In this document: positions 38,477 through 47,728 of the stretch, piece by piece
How the letters are laid out: the number at the start of each line of letters is the position of its first letter
Numbering within the stretch: position 1 is the stretch's first letter
NCBI RefSeq assembly: GCF_009733815.1
Contig: NZ_WNXY01000002.1
Span: forward strand, 248,001-312,000
Direction: 5' to 3'
DNA: 64,000 bases
Origin: Pseudactinotalea suaedae
GTDB lineage: Bacteria > Actinomycetota > Actinomycetes > Actinomycetales > Beutenbergiaceae
The notes under the pieces: model-generated
The model's input: the letters and a program-made list of their open reading frames with translations, nothing else
Told to the model about the DNA's origin: nothing
Database searches by the model: none
Position numbers and translations under genes: made by a program

Positions 38477-38854
38477 TTAGGAGCGCGCCGTGCGACCGAT
38501 CCGCCCCAGGTGCGTGTGGGTGAACTCGTCGAGCTTGAGCCCGTAGCCGAGCGCGCGATCGACCGCCACGTGGAAGGCCCAGCACCCTGCGAGCAGTGCG
38601 AGCCACGTCACCTGGTGATCCAGCAGGAGGAGCACGAGGTAGAGCGAGATCACGAGGGCCGGCCCGGTGTAGTTGTGCACCACGTTGTACGTGAGCGCGC
38701 CGGCGCGAGGGCTGCGCAGATAGCCCAGCGCCGACAGGTCGAACAGCAGGAACGCGGCGAGCAGCAGCCACCAGGGCTGCTCGAGAGCGATCGCCGCGAC
38801 GAGGATCGCCACCGCCAGCGCCCCGTTCTCGATGCGCTGGATGAGGGTCGTCAT
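38477..38854 (-). CDS. DUF4260 family membrane protein
   Basis: A 125-residue protein with about four hydrophobic segments and the family ends LFDLSALGYLRSPRAGALTYN, HNYTGPAL and ALGYGLKLDEFTHTHLGRIG. DUF4260 proteins are small integral membrane proteins of unknown role. It follows the 38871 gene by 16 bases, at the end of a run of minus-strand genes. Confidence 0.82.
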   Translation of the reverse strand: MTTLIQRIENGALAVAILVAAIALEQPWWLLLAAFLLFDLSALGYLRSPRAGALTYNVVHNYTGPALVISLYLVLLLLDHQVTWLALLAGCWAFHVAVDRALGYGLKLDEFTHTHLGRIGRTARS

Positions 38855-38870
38855 TCCGGTCTCCTGTCGA

Positions 38871-39533
38871 TCACGAGAAGTCCCCGTCGAAGATGCCGCC
38901 ATCGAGCAACCAGTTGTAGCGCAACCGGAGTGCCCGCTCGGTGCTTGCCACGAGCGTCGCCGCCACGAGCGAGGTGTTCGCCCACCCCGGCACACGCACG
39001 GGGCTGCTGAAGCCCCCGACGATGCTCGCGACGGGAGGGATCTGCGTGATCTCCTCGAGCAGCTGTGGCCCGCCCAGGACGAGGCCGAGCAGCAGCACAG
39101 CCACCGAGCCGATGCCGATGGAACGGCTCAGCGCGGGATGGCGTCGATCGAATCGTGCGCGTCGCCCTTCCGCGGAGGCGGGATCGGGAAGGAGCTGCCG
39201 CTCGGTGCCGTCCTGGGTGATGTAGTGACAACGGCGGAGTCCGAAACCGCTGGCGACGACCTCGATGATCCCGCCCGGGACCGGGAACGCTGCAGGAAGC
39301 GTCGACCGGGCGTGATGGGCACCGTCGCGGTAGAGCTGGGCGTACACCTCACCGTTGGCGTCTCCCCCGTGCCGGACGTCCACGGACCAGGTCTCCCGAG
39401 CTCCGTCCTCGCCGACGAGGCGCAGATGGAACACGGAGCGCATCAGCATGGTCCACCAGCGATAGCGCGGCAGTGCGTGCCCGTCGCCGGGCTGGACCCG
39501 TGCTGCTGCGTCGCGTCTGCTCTCAGGATCCAT
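38871..39533 (-). CDS. Hypothetical protein with C-terminal membrane segments
   Basis: A 220-residue protein I do not recognise. The first 130 residues are soluble with several beta-like strands and His/Arg-rich parts; a hydrophobic stretch SIGIGSVAVLLLGLVLGGPQ follows at about residue 143 and a weaker one (TSLVAATLVAS) later. It lies between the GPP34 gene and the DUF4260 gene with short gaps and is probably cotranscribed. Confidence 0.6.
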   Translation of the reverse strand: MDPESRRDAAARVQPGDGHALPRYRWWTMLMRSVFHLRLVGEDGARETWSVDVRHGGDANGEVYAQLYRDGAHHARSTLPAAFPVPGGIIEVVASGFGLRRCHYITQDGTERQLLPDPASAEGRRARFDRRHPALSRSIGIGSVAVLLLGLVLGGPQLLEEITQIPPVASIVGGFSSPVRVPGWANTSLVAATLVASTERALRLRYNWLLDGGIFDGDFS

Positions 39534-39553
39534 GGCCCCGCCCGCGCCGCTCG

Positions 39554-40288
39554 CTACGTCCGTGGGTGTGCAGCGATGGCGACGATCACGCTGCTGGTGA
39601 TGATCGCGTTCATGGTGCGCGTGACCGCCTCGGCGCCGGCGGCGGCTCCCCAGCTGCCACGCTCGAGCTCCTGGGCGCGGGCGATGACGGCGGAGGTCCA
39701 GGGAATCTCCGGGTCGAGCTGCGGCAGCGCGCCGCTCGCCCAGATCAGTGCGGCCAGCGTGGCGACCCGGGGCGTCGGTTCCGCGCCGTCGACGAGGACC
39801 TCGCGAACCGCTCCGAGCAGGTCCGCGCGCCGGCCGTTCCCGCCGTCGATCAACGCGGTCGTGCCGAACAGGCCCATGACCCTTCGGCGCTCCTGACCGA
39901 TGTCGCCACGGGCGAGGAGGCGCTCCAGGACCGGCTCGCGCAGCGCTGGCCCGACCGCGGGCAGGACGGTCTGGACCCCGCGGGGCTTGTCGGCCACGTA
40001 CTCCCACGCACGGCGCAACAGCTCGTCCGTCGGTGCTCGTCCGGCGACCGCGTGCACGTTGACGCTCCCCGTGCGCGTCGTCGTGGTGGCCACGCGCTCA
40101 CCGAGGGCGAGGTCGGCCAGCACGGCTGCCGCGAGCACGTAGTAGAGGGTGTTCTCCCCGGCGATGGTGCCCGTGCCCGGCTGGAAGAGCAGGAGCAGCA
40201 GGTCCTCCGCGAGGGTCGGATCGAGCTGGCTCCCCGCCCCGCCGGCAGCCGTGGTCGCGTCGTCGACCGGCTCGTCAGGCTGAGTCAT
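39554..40288 (-). CDS. GPP34 (Golgi phosphoprotein 3-like) family protein
   Basis: A 244-residue protein of the GPP34 family. Typical features are LAEDLLLLLFQPGTGTIAG near the N terminus, AAAVLADLALGERV and the hairpin region around ERRRVMGLFGTTALIDGG. The eukaryotic members bind phosphatidylinositol 4-phosphate and glycosyltransferases; the many actinobacterial members are uncharacterised and may bind anionic membrane lipids. It follows the exporter gene by five bases. Confidence 0.87.
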   Translation of the reverse strand: MTQPDEPVDDATTAAGGAGSQLDPTLAEDLLLLLFQPGTGTIAGENTLYYVLAAAVLADLALGERVATTTTRTGSVNVHAVAGRAPTDELLRRAWEYVADKPRGVQTVLPAVGPALREPVLERLLARGDIGQERRRVMGLFGTTALIDGGNGRRADLLGAVREVLVDGAEPTPRVATLAALIWASGALPQLDPEIPWTSAVIARAQELERGSWGAAAGAEAVTRTMNAIITSSVIVAIAAHPRT

Positions 40289-40293
40289 GGGGG

Positions 40294-40869
40294 TCAGACC
40301 CCGACGACGTAGGTCAGGGCGGCCCAGACCGAGACGGTGGCGATCGTCGTCCAGATGACGATCGCGACGCCCTGCCAGAGCAGGACCCATCCGCGTGCCG
40401 TTCCGCCGGCCACCAGGAGCGCTGACGTGATCTGGGTGGGGATGGCGAGGGGGCCGAGGATGCTCGCGCCGGGGACGCCGAACCGGACGAGCCACCTCGT
40501 GAACCGCTGGCGCCCCTTCGACTCAGGTGCGGCGGGAGCGGGCTCCCGTGCGTCCGGCAGGTCGATGTCCTGCGGCGCACCCCCCGCGCCCGCCGTCACG
40601 CCGACGGCGGCCGCACGCCGATCCACGACGGCGGTCCTGGCCCGCGAGGTCACCATCACGACGACCAGCACGCACACGAAGTTGCCGATCGCGGCTGCGA
40701 CGCCCGCGACCACCGGATGCACCCCACCGAAGACGCCGATGATGGATGCGCCCTCGCCCTCGATGAACGGGACCGCTGCGGCGAGCATGACGATGAACGG
40801 TCGGAGCAGCTCGGGCACCTGGGCCACGAGCTCCTGGAAGTTGACGATGAGCTGCTCGATGGGACTCAT
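40294..40869 (-). CDS. Putative small multidrug export protein
   Basis: A 191-residue membrane protein resembling the small multidrug export (Sm_multidrug_ex) family: PFIVMLAAAVPFIEGEGASIIG in the N-terminal half and RFGVPGASILGPLAIPTQI in the C-terminal half, with a polar 40-residue loop in between. About four to five membrane segments are visible. Actual drug transport is not established for the family. A MerR-type promoter lies directly upstream (40939-40969), so it is the likely first target of the MerR regulator encoded next to it. Confidence 0.75.
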   Translation of the reverse strand: MSPIEQLIVNFQELVAQVPELLRPFIVMLAAAVPFIEGEGASIIGVFGGVHPVVAGVAAAIGNFVCVLVVVMVTSRARTAVVDRRAAAVGVTAGAGGAPQDIDLPDAREPAPAAPESKGRQRFTRWLVRFGVPGASILGPLAIPTQITSALLVAGGTARGWVLLWQGVAIVIWTTIATVSVWAALTYVVGV

Positions 40870-40938
40870 GGCGGGTCTCTTTCCTTGTCTGATGGGGGGC
40901 GGGCTGCGGTGACAGGTGCGCCGCGCCGGCTTGCGTTC

Positions 40939-40969
40939 AGTAGAAACGGTGTTCTCACCACACGGTCAA
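40939..40969 (-). promoter_or_regulatory. MerR-type promoter of the export gene
   Basis: On the minus strand, TTGACC (40969-40964) and TCTACT (40944-40939) match -35 and -10 boxes at five and four of six positions. The spacer is 19 bases, the overlong distance typical of MerR-activated promoters, and it contains a GGTG-N4-CACC dyad (40948-40959). The -35 box overlaps the stop of the merR gene. Confidence 0.55.
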
Positions 40970-41739
40970 GGGGTGGGTGATGACTGCTCGACGTCGCCGG
41001 TCTGCTGGTCCTCCTGCAGCCGTTGCTGCGCGAGGATGCCGGCGCGTTCGAGGACATCGAGCTGAGCGGGGTTGTAGAGCTCCGTCAGGGCCTCGACGAA
41101 CGTCTGCCGTGTGACGCGCTCGCTCCGTGCGAGGTGCTTCACCGGATCCCTGAGCCACGGGTAGTCGATCAGGTTCTGGGCGAGCGTCGGCGCGAGCCGT
41201 TCGGCGAGCCGCGTGCGGGTCGCCTCGTCCGCATCGGCCGGGAGCGCGTCGATCGCCTTCCCGACGGCGCCGGCGTCGACATCGACCTCCACCATGCGTC
41301 GCAGGTCCGCCAGCGCGTCCGCGTCGTAGAGCTGTGTGTAGATGTGGATGATCGAGCTGTCGGACTCGGACAGGGCCGAGGCCACCGACTCGAAGCCCGC
41401 CGGCCCGTCTGCGGGGGCGTTCTCGCGCAGGATCGTGGCGATGTCGGCCCGCGCCTGTCGAAGTCGCGCGATGCTCGCAGCCAGCTCGGCGTCAAGCTCA
41501 CGCAACGCCTCCGGCGTGCTCTCGCCGCCGGCCACGACCTCTCCGATCTGGGCGAGCGGGACGCCCAGGTGCACCAGCCGCCGGATCCTCAGCAGGGTCA
41601 CCAGATCCCGCACGCCGTACAGCTTGTACCCGTTGTAGCGGCGTTCGGGCTCCTCGATCAGCCCGAGGCGGTGGTAGTGCCGGATCGTGTTGACCGTCGT
41701 GCTCGCGAGCTCGGCGAGCTCACGCGTGCTCCAGGCCAT
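40966..41739 (-). CDS. MerR family transcriptional regulator
   Basis: A 257-residue regulator with the N-terminal winged helix STRELAELASTTVNTIRHYHRLGLI, then the second helical part YKLYGVRDLVTLLRIRRLVHLGVPL and a coiled-coil dimerisation helix (about residues 75-110). The C-terminal 140 residues are a helical effector domain without the metal-binding Cys of MerR or the usual TipA drug-binding segment, so the signal is unknown. A GAGGAGGAG ribosome site precedes the ATG. The promoter at 40939-40969 is a likely target. Confidence 0.88.
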   Translation of the reverse strand: MAWSTRELAELASTTVNTIRHYHRLGLIEEPERRYNGYKLYGVRDLVTLLRIRRLVHLGVPLAQIGEVVAGGESTPEALRELDAELAASIARLRQARADIATILRENAPADGPAGFESVASALSESDSSIIHIYTQLYDADALADLRRMVEVDVDAGAVGKAIDALPADADEATRTRLAERLAPTLAQNLIDYPWLRDPVKHLARSERVTRQTFVEALTELYNPAQLDVLERAGILAQQRLQEDQQTGDVEQSSPTP

Positions 41740-41763
41740 CGGGCTCCTCCTCGGTGTCGGACC

Positions 41764-41988
41764 TCAGGGACGCGGCGCGTGCCGCGGCAGCTCGCCGGCC
41801 GGGCTCGTCGCGTGGTGCTCGCCCGCCACGCTCAGCAAGATGCCGCCGAGGGCGGCGGCGAGGCTGATCGCCCCCTGCTCGGTGGTGGTCTCCGGCGTCA
41901 CGCGTCGCGGTGGCGTCGGGGCAGGTCCGCTTCTCGTGGCGTGCAGGGTCGCGGCGCCGGGCCGCTTCGCCAGCAGCTGCTTGCTCAT
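41764..41988 (-). CDS. Small hypothetical protein between hydrolase and MerR genes
   Basis: A 74-residue frame starting MSKQLLAKRPGAATLHATR, with a basic N terminus, a Pro/Thr-rich part and a hydrophobic stretch AISLAAALGGILLSVAG. I recognise no family. The reason to call it a gene is the strong ribosome site AGGAAGGA seven bases before the ATG and its place in a run of closely spaced minus-strand genes (69 bases after the hydrolase, 24 before merR). Confidence 0.55.
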   Translation of the reverse strand: MSKQLLAKRPGAATLHATRSGPAPTPPRRVTPETTTEQGAISLAAALGGILLSVAGEHHATSPAGELPRHAPRP

Positions 41989-42057
41989 GGTGATTCCTTC
42001 CTGGTGTGTCGGGGGGTCGGCGATGTTGGCTGGTGGCGCTGCCGCGCTCGTGTGGGT

Positions 42058-42945
<888 letters not shown>

Positions 42946-43854
42946 TCATGTGGCAGACACGCTCTGCAGCGTCTCCATGTCGGCCCAGTCGCTCTCGCGG
43001 ACCAGGCCCTTGGCGGCCGACGTGAGCGCTTCCCTGAACGACCGGGCGCTCGGGAACCGGTCCGTGCGGTCCTTGGCGAGTGCGGTGAGCAGCACCACGT
43101 CGAGCGAAGGAGGAATGCCGGCGCGGTGAACGCTGGCCCGCACGGGCTGCGCGTGCACGTGCTGATAGGCGACGGCGACCGCACTTTCACCCACGAACGG
43201 GGGCCGGCCGGTCAGCAGCTCGTAGAGCAGGCAGCCCGCGGCGTACAGGTCGCTGCGGGCGTCGGCGATCTCGCCGCGCACCTGCTCGGGCGAGAGGTAC
43301 TGCGCGGTTCCCAGGACCGCCCGGGTGTGGGTCGCCGTCGCGCCGGCGTCGCCGCTGACACGGGCGATCCCGAAGTCCACGACCTTGACGTCGCCGTCGG
43401 GCGTGATCATGACGTTGGCGGGCTTGATGTCGCGATGGACCACGCCGGCTCGATGGCTGAAGTCCAGCGCCGCCAGCACCCCCAGCTGGTGCTGGACGGC
43501 CTCCTCCGGTGCCAGGCGGCCCTCACGCAGCACGTCCCGGAGCGAGCGGCCAGGTACGTGCTCCATGACGATGAACGGAGCATCGCTCCCGTCAAGGGCG
43601 TCGCTCTCGACACCGTCGTGGCCGAAGTCGTAGACGGCGGCGATGGCGGGGTGGTTGAGGCCGGCCACCGCCTGGGCCTCGCGTCGGAACCTGGACCACA
43701 GACGCGGATCCCGGGCCAGCTCCGTGCGGAGCATCTTGACCGCGACCGAGCGGTTGAGACGGAGATCGCGACCGAGATGGACGTCGGCCATGCCACCCCG
43801 GCCGATGACGTCACCGAGCTCATAACGTCCGCCAAGCACTCGAGCGGTGCCCAT
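42946..43854 (-). CDS. Ser/Thr protein kinase (PknB-like, soluble)
   Basis: A 302-residue Hanks-type kinase. Visible are the Gly loop IGRGGMADVHLG, catalytic Lys in VAVKML, HRDIKPANVM, the DFG in VVDFGIARV, and the activation end GTAQYLSPEQ. Unlike PknB there is no membrane segment or PASTA repeat after the kinase domain; the C terminus is only about 30 residues. ATG 43854 follows GAGGAG. It heads the minus-strand run that includes the hydrolase and MerR genes; substrates unknown. Confidence 0.92.
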   Translation of the reverse strand: MGTARVLGGRYELGDVIGRGGMADVHLGRDLRLNRSVAVKMLRTELARDPRLWSRFRREAQAVAGLNHPAIAAVYDFGHDGVESDALDGSDAPFIVMEHVPGRSLRDVLREGRLAPEEAVQHQLGVLAALDFSHRAGVVHRDIKPANVMITPDGDVKVVDFGIARVSGDAGATATHTRAVLGTAQYLSPEQVRGEIADARSDLYAAGCLLYELLTGRPPFVGESAVAVAYQHVHAQPVRASVHRAGIPPSLDVVLLTALAKDRTDRFPSARSFREALTSAAKGLVRESDWADMETLQSVSAT

Positions 43855-44147
43855 GGGAACTCCTCGCGTCTGTCGATCGGCGGAGCGCGGCTGCCGATGT
43901 CGTGCGTGCGGCGACCGCCGCCTGATGCCGGCCCGCATGGCCCGGCTGCTGCTGCAGATCAGACTCCCAGCGGGGGCAGAGTCGTCGCATCGGTGAGAGC
44001 CACGTACCCGTCAGGGCCACCCTGAGCGAGAACCGCGGGGGCGGCAGGTAGAGGGCATGTCCTCACCGCGGTGCTGTCGCCTTTCGCGTCAGGGACCACT
44101 ACGGTGTTGGCTACCTAGACCGCGGGGGCCCTGACAGGAGCACGAAG
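43855..44147. other. Intergenic region between divergent kinase and LAL regulator genes
   Basis: 293 bases without a convincing gene. It must hold the two divergent promoters, but no clear -35/-10 pair is seen. An AGGAG ribosome site at 44136-44140 belongs to the downstream regulator. Confidence 0.5.
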
Positions 44148-46892
44148 CTGGCGGATCTCGTGGGCCGGCGCCCGGAGCGCGAAGCGGTCGAGAGACTCGT
44201 GTCCCGGGCGCGGTCGGAGCGCAGCGGCGTTCTGGTCCTCCGGGGCGAGGCGGGCATCGGGAAGACCGCCGTGCTCGAGCACGCTCGGCGGGCGGCACTA
44301 GCCGCGGGCGTCCGGGTGGAGTCCTCGGTCGGGGCCGAGTCCGAGACGCAGTTCGCCTTCGCGGGGCTGCACCAGCTCTGCGCGCCCCTGCTCGACCGCT
44401 CCGGCACGCTGCCCGAGCCGCAGCAGGCCGCACTCGGGGTGGCGTTCGGGCTCCACGGCGGCGCCGCCCCCGACCGGTTCCTGGTGGGGCTGGCGGTTCT
44501 GCACCTGTTGGCGGAGGTCGCCGAGCAGGGGCCGTTGCTGTGCCTCATCGACGACGCGCAGTGGCTGGACGAGGCCTCGTCCCAGGTGCTGGCCTTCGTC
44601 GCCCGGCGGGTCGCGGCCGAGCATCTGGCGCTCGTGTTCGCGGTGCGCGACTCCGGGGAGGCCGACCGCCCGCTGTTCGCCGGGTTGCCGGAGCTGCGTC
44701 TGAATCGTCTCGACGACGCTGATGCGCGTGCCCTGCTCGGCGCCGGCGTGCACGTGCCGCTGGACGAGCACGTGCGCGAGCGGATCCTCGCCGAAGCAGC
44801 GGGCAACCCCTTGGCGCTCCTCGAGCTGCCCCGCAACGCGCGGCCGACGCACCTCGCAGGCGGGTTCGAGCTGCCTGATGCGCTGAGCGTGCCGCGTCGC
44901 GTGGAGGAGAGCTTCCGGCGCCGATCGGCCAGCCTGCCCCGCGAGACGCAGGAGCTGCTGCTGGTCGCCGCGTCCGAGCCGACCGGTGACGTGACGCTGC
45001 TGTGGCGGGCGGCGGCGCACGCGAACCTGCCCCGGGAGGCCGCGTCACCCGCGGAGGTCGCCGGTCTGGTGGAGATCGACTCGCGGGTGCGGTTCCGCCA
45101 CCCGCTGGTGCGCTCGGCGGTGTACCAGGCAGCCACGCCGCCGGACCGCCGCCGTGCCCACGACGCGCTCGCTGCCGCCACCGACCCCGAGGCCGACCCC
45201 GACCGGCGAGCCTGGCACCGCGCGCAGGCGGTGCTCGGCACCGACGAGGAAGCCGCAGCCGAGCTGGTCCGCTCCGCCGGCAGGGCGCGGGCGCGCGGCG
45301 GTGTGGCCGCCGCCGCCGCGTTCCTGCAGCACGCCGTCGAGCTGACGCCCGATCCAGCCACCCGTGCGGTGCGAGCGCTCGAGGCGGCGCACGCCAAGCA
45401 CGACGCCGGCGCATCCGCGACCGCCCTGGATCTCTTGGGCGTCGCGGACAGCGGACCGCTGGAAGCCCTGCCACGCGCCCGGCTGGAGCTGCTCCGCGCC
45501 CAGATCGCGTTCCACCTGACGCGGGGCAGCGACATCCCGGGGATGCTGCTCGAGGCCGCCACGACGCTCGCCCCGCTCGACCCGGCGCTCGCTCGCGAGA
45601 CCTTCCTGCACGCGCTCGATGCAGCCATCCACGCCGGCCACCTCGCCCGCGGCGGCGGGGTGCTCGAGACGGCTGCGGCCGCCCAGGACGCGCCGCCGTC
45701 GTCGACCCCGCCCCGGCCGGTCGATCTGCTGCTGGACGGGCTGGCGACACGGTTCATGCACGGGTTCGAGGCGAGCGTTCCCACCCTCCAGCTGTCCCTC
45801 GAGACGCTTCTCGACGACGAGTCCCGACCCCGGGACGACGACCGCCAGTGGATGTGGCTGGCCTGCCATGTCGCGTCGATGCTGTGGGACGACGGGGCCC
45901 TCTACACCTTGGCCACCAGCGCCGTCCGGCTGGCCCGCGATGCCGGCTCGTTGTCCTCGCTCCCCGCCGCGCTCAACGCCGTCGCCTCGATACTGGTTCT
46001 CACCGGTGACCTCAGCCGCTCCACCGAGCTTGCCGCCGAGGAGGCCGCGATCACCCAGGCGATCGGGGCCCCGCCGCTGCCGAACGCCCGGCTCATGCTG
46101 GCCGCCTGGCGCGGGGAGCGGTCCGAGACGATGGAGCTCTACGCCACCATGGTCTCGGAGGCGACGGAACGTGGTGAGGGCTCGACGGTCTCCCTGGCGC
46201 AGGCCACCCTCGCCGTGCTGCACAACGGTCTGGGCCACTACGACGAGGCCCTCGCCGCCGCGGCACCGCCGTGCGAGCACGACGACATGACGTACAGCGC
46301 CCTCGCCCTTCCGGAGCTCGTCGAAGCGGCGACCCGCGCCGGTGAGCCCGAGCGTGCCGAATCCGCACTGCAGCTGCTCAGCGCCCGCGCCAGCGCCAGC
46401 GGGACCGACTTCGCGCTCGGGCTGGCCGCGCGCTCACGTGCGCTGACCATGACCGGGCCTGCCGCCGAGGAGCACTACCGCGAGGCGATCGCACGGCTCA
46501 CCCACTGCCGGTGGCGTGTCTTCCTCGCCCGCACCCACCTCGTCTACGGCGAGTGGCTGCGCCGCGAGGGCCGCCCCCAGGACGCCCGCGACCAGCTCCG
46601 TACCGCGCACCAGCTGCTCTCGGACATGGGCATCGGGGCGTTCGCCGAGCGCGCCGCCCGCGAGCTCCGCGCCACGGGTGAGCACCCACGAGCGCGGACC
46701 GCCCAGCCGACCGACGACCTCACCACCCAGGAGCTGCACGTCGCACGGCTCGTCGCCACCGGGGCGACCTCCCGCGAGGTCGGCGCCCAGCTGTTCCTCA
46801 GCCCCCGCACCATCGAGGCACACCTGCGCAACATCTACCGCAAGCTCGGCATCGCCTCCCGCCGCGAGCTGCGGGAGCTCCGCCTGTCCTGA
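44148..46892 (+). CDS. LuxR-family ATP-binding regulator (LAL/MalT type)
   Basis: A protein of about 914 residues. The N terminus has an AAA/STAND ATPase domain with Walker A GEAGIGKTA (residues about 33-41) and Walker B LLCLIDDAQWLD, a middle of helical TPR-like repeats, and a C-terminal LuxR HTH: LTTQELHVARLVATGATSREVGAQLFLSP. Large ATP-binding LuxR regulators of this kind often control antibiotic or sugar genes. Start: AGGAG (44136-44140) lies seven bases before an in-frame CTG at 44148 and 19 before the GTG at 44160, so a CTG start is favoured though unusual; GTG 44160 is the alternative. Confidence 0.88.
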   Translation: MADLVGRRPEREAVERLVSRARSERSGVLVLRGEAGIGKTAVLEHARRAALAAGVRVESSVGAESETQFAFAGLHQLCAPLLDRSGTLPEPQQAALGVAFGLHGGAAPDRFLVGLAVLHLLAEVAEQGPLLCLIDDAQWLDEASSQVLAFVARRVAAEHLALVFAVRDSGEADRPLFAGLPELRLNRLDDADARALLGAGVHVPLDEHVRERILAEAAGNPLALLELPRNARPTHLAGGFELPDALSVPRRVEESFRRRSASLPRETQELLLVAASEPTGDVTLLWRAAAHANLPREAASPAEVAGLVEIDSRVRFRHPLVRSAVYQAATPPDRRRAHDALAAATDPEADPDRRAWHRAQAVLGTDEEAAAELVRSAGRARARGGVAAAAAFLQHAVELTPDPATRAVRALEAAHAKHDAGASATALDLLGVADSGPLEALPRARLELLRAQIAFHLTRGSDIPGMLLEAATTLAPLDPALARETFLHALDAAIHAGHLARGGGVLETAAAAQDAPPSSTPPRPVDLLLDGLATRFMHGFEASVPTLQLSLETLLDDESRPRDDDRQWMWLACHVASMLWDDGALYTLATSAVRLARDAGSLSSLPAALNAVASILVLTGDLSRSTELAAEEAAITQAIGAPPLPNARLMLAAWRGERSETMELYATMVSEATERGEGSTVSLAQATLAVLHNGLGHYDEALAAAAPPCEHDDMTYSALALPELVEAATRAGEPERAESALQLLSARASASGTDFALGLAARSRALTMTGPAAEEHYREAIARLTHCRWRVFLARTHLVYGEWLRREGRPQDARDQLRTAHQLLSDMGIGAFAERAARELRATGEHPRARTAQPTDDLTTQELHVARLVATGATSREVGAQLFLSPRTIEAHLRNIYRKLGIASRRELRELRLS

Positions 46893-47065
46893 GCGGCCGG
46901 CGCGGCCTGCCCACCACCTCGGTGGCTTCTACCGACGCGAACCCCTGGTGAGGGGAGGCAGCCTGGACCGGTGCTCCCCGATCCTCACCTCCTCGACGAC
47001 CCCGACGCGGTGCTGCGCGACGGCCCGATGGCCGTGCCGGCGGGACGGGCAGGAACGGAGCGCTC

Positions 47066-47716
47066 GTGAAGGTCTTCATCTTCGGGATCACCGGGGCCGT
47101 GGGCGGACTGCTGGCGAGGAATCTGGTCGATCGGGGTGACGACGTCGTCGGCCTCGTCCGTCGCGGCGAGCAACGGACCGATCTCAGGGCCCGCGGGATC
47201 GAGAGCCACGTGGGTCAGCTGGCGGAGCTGACTGCTGACTCGATGGCGCTCATGATCGCCGACGTCGACGCCGTCGTGTACACGGCGGGGTCGAACGCCG
47301 GCCCGCGGGACGTCACGTCCGCGATCGACGGCGAAGGCGTGGTGAACGCTCTCGAGGCGGCATGCCTCGCCCGTGTGAACCGCTTCACGCTGGTGTCCGT
47401 GCTCCCCGAGGCAGGCCGCGGCCAACACCTCGGCGACGACGCCGAGTTCTACTTCGCGGTCAAGAAGCTGGTCGACGTCGCGGTCACCATGAGCGGACTG
47501 GACTGGCTGATCCTTCGGCCGTCGCTGCTCCTGGACCGCCCCGGGATCGGCACCGTCTCGCTCGGCCCGGCGCAGCCCCACGACGAGATCGCACGCGAGG
47601 ACGTGGCCGCCACGCTGGCGGAGCTGCTGCACGAGCCGCGGGTCCGCAGGCAGATCCTCGAGCTCACGCAGGGGTCGACGCCGATCGCCACCGCGGTCCT
47701 CGCCAACCTCCCCTGA
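47066..47716 (+). CDS. NAD(P)-binding atypical short-chain dehydrogenase
   Basis: A 216-residue Rossmann-fold protein of the atypical SDR type: the dinucleotide site is VFIFGITGAVGGLLARNL, with an AVVYTAGSN strand and the FTLVSVLP / YFAVKKLVDVAV pairing typical of YwnB/Sip-like NAD(P)-binding proteins. Substrate unknown. The GTG start is preceded by GGAACGGAG. The 173 bases before it, after the LAL gene, show only short weak repeats. It converges on the sugar permease gene with 12 bases between the stops. Confidence 0.85.
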   Translation: MKVFIFGITGAVGGLLARNLVDRGDDVVGLVRRGEQRTDLRARGIESHVGQLAELTADSMALMIADVDAVVYTAGSNAGPRDVTSAIDGEGVVNALEAACLARVNRFTLVSVLPEAGRGQHLGDDAEFYFAVKKLVDVAVTMSGLDWLILRPSLLLDRPGIGTVSLGPAQPHDEIAREDVAATLAELLHEPRVRRQILELTQGSTPIATAVLANLP

Positions 47717-47728
47717 ACAGGTCGTCGG

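Noticed and set aside
46893-47065. Terminator or small RNA after the LAL gene
   Set aside because: Only short repeats (for example a 5-bp CCACC/GGTGG stem) are present, too weak to call.
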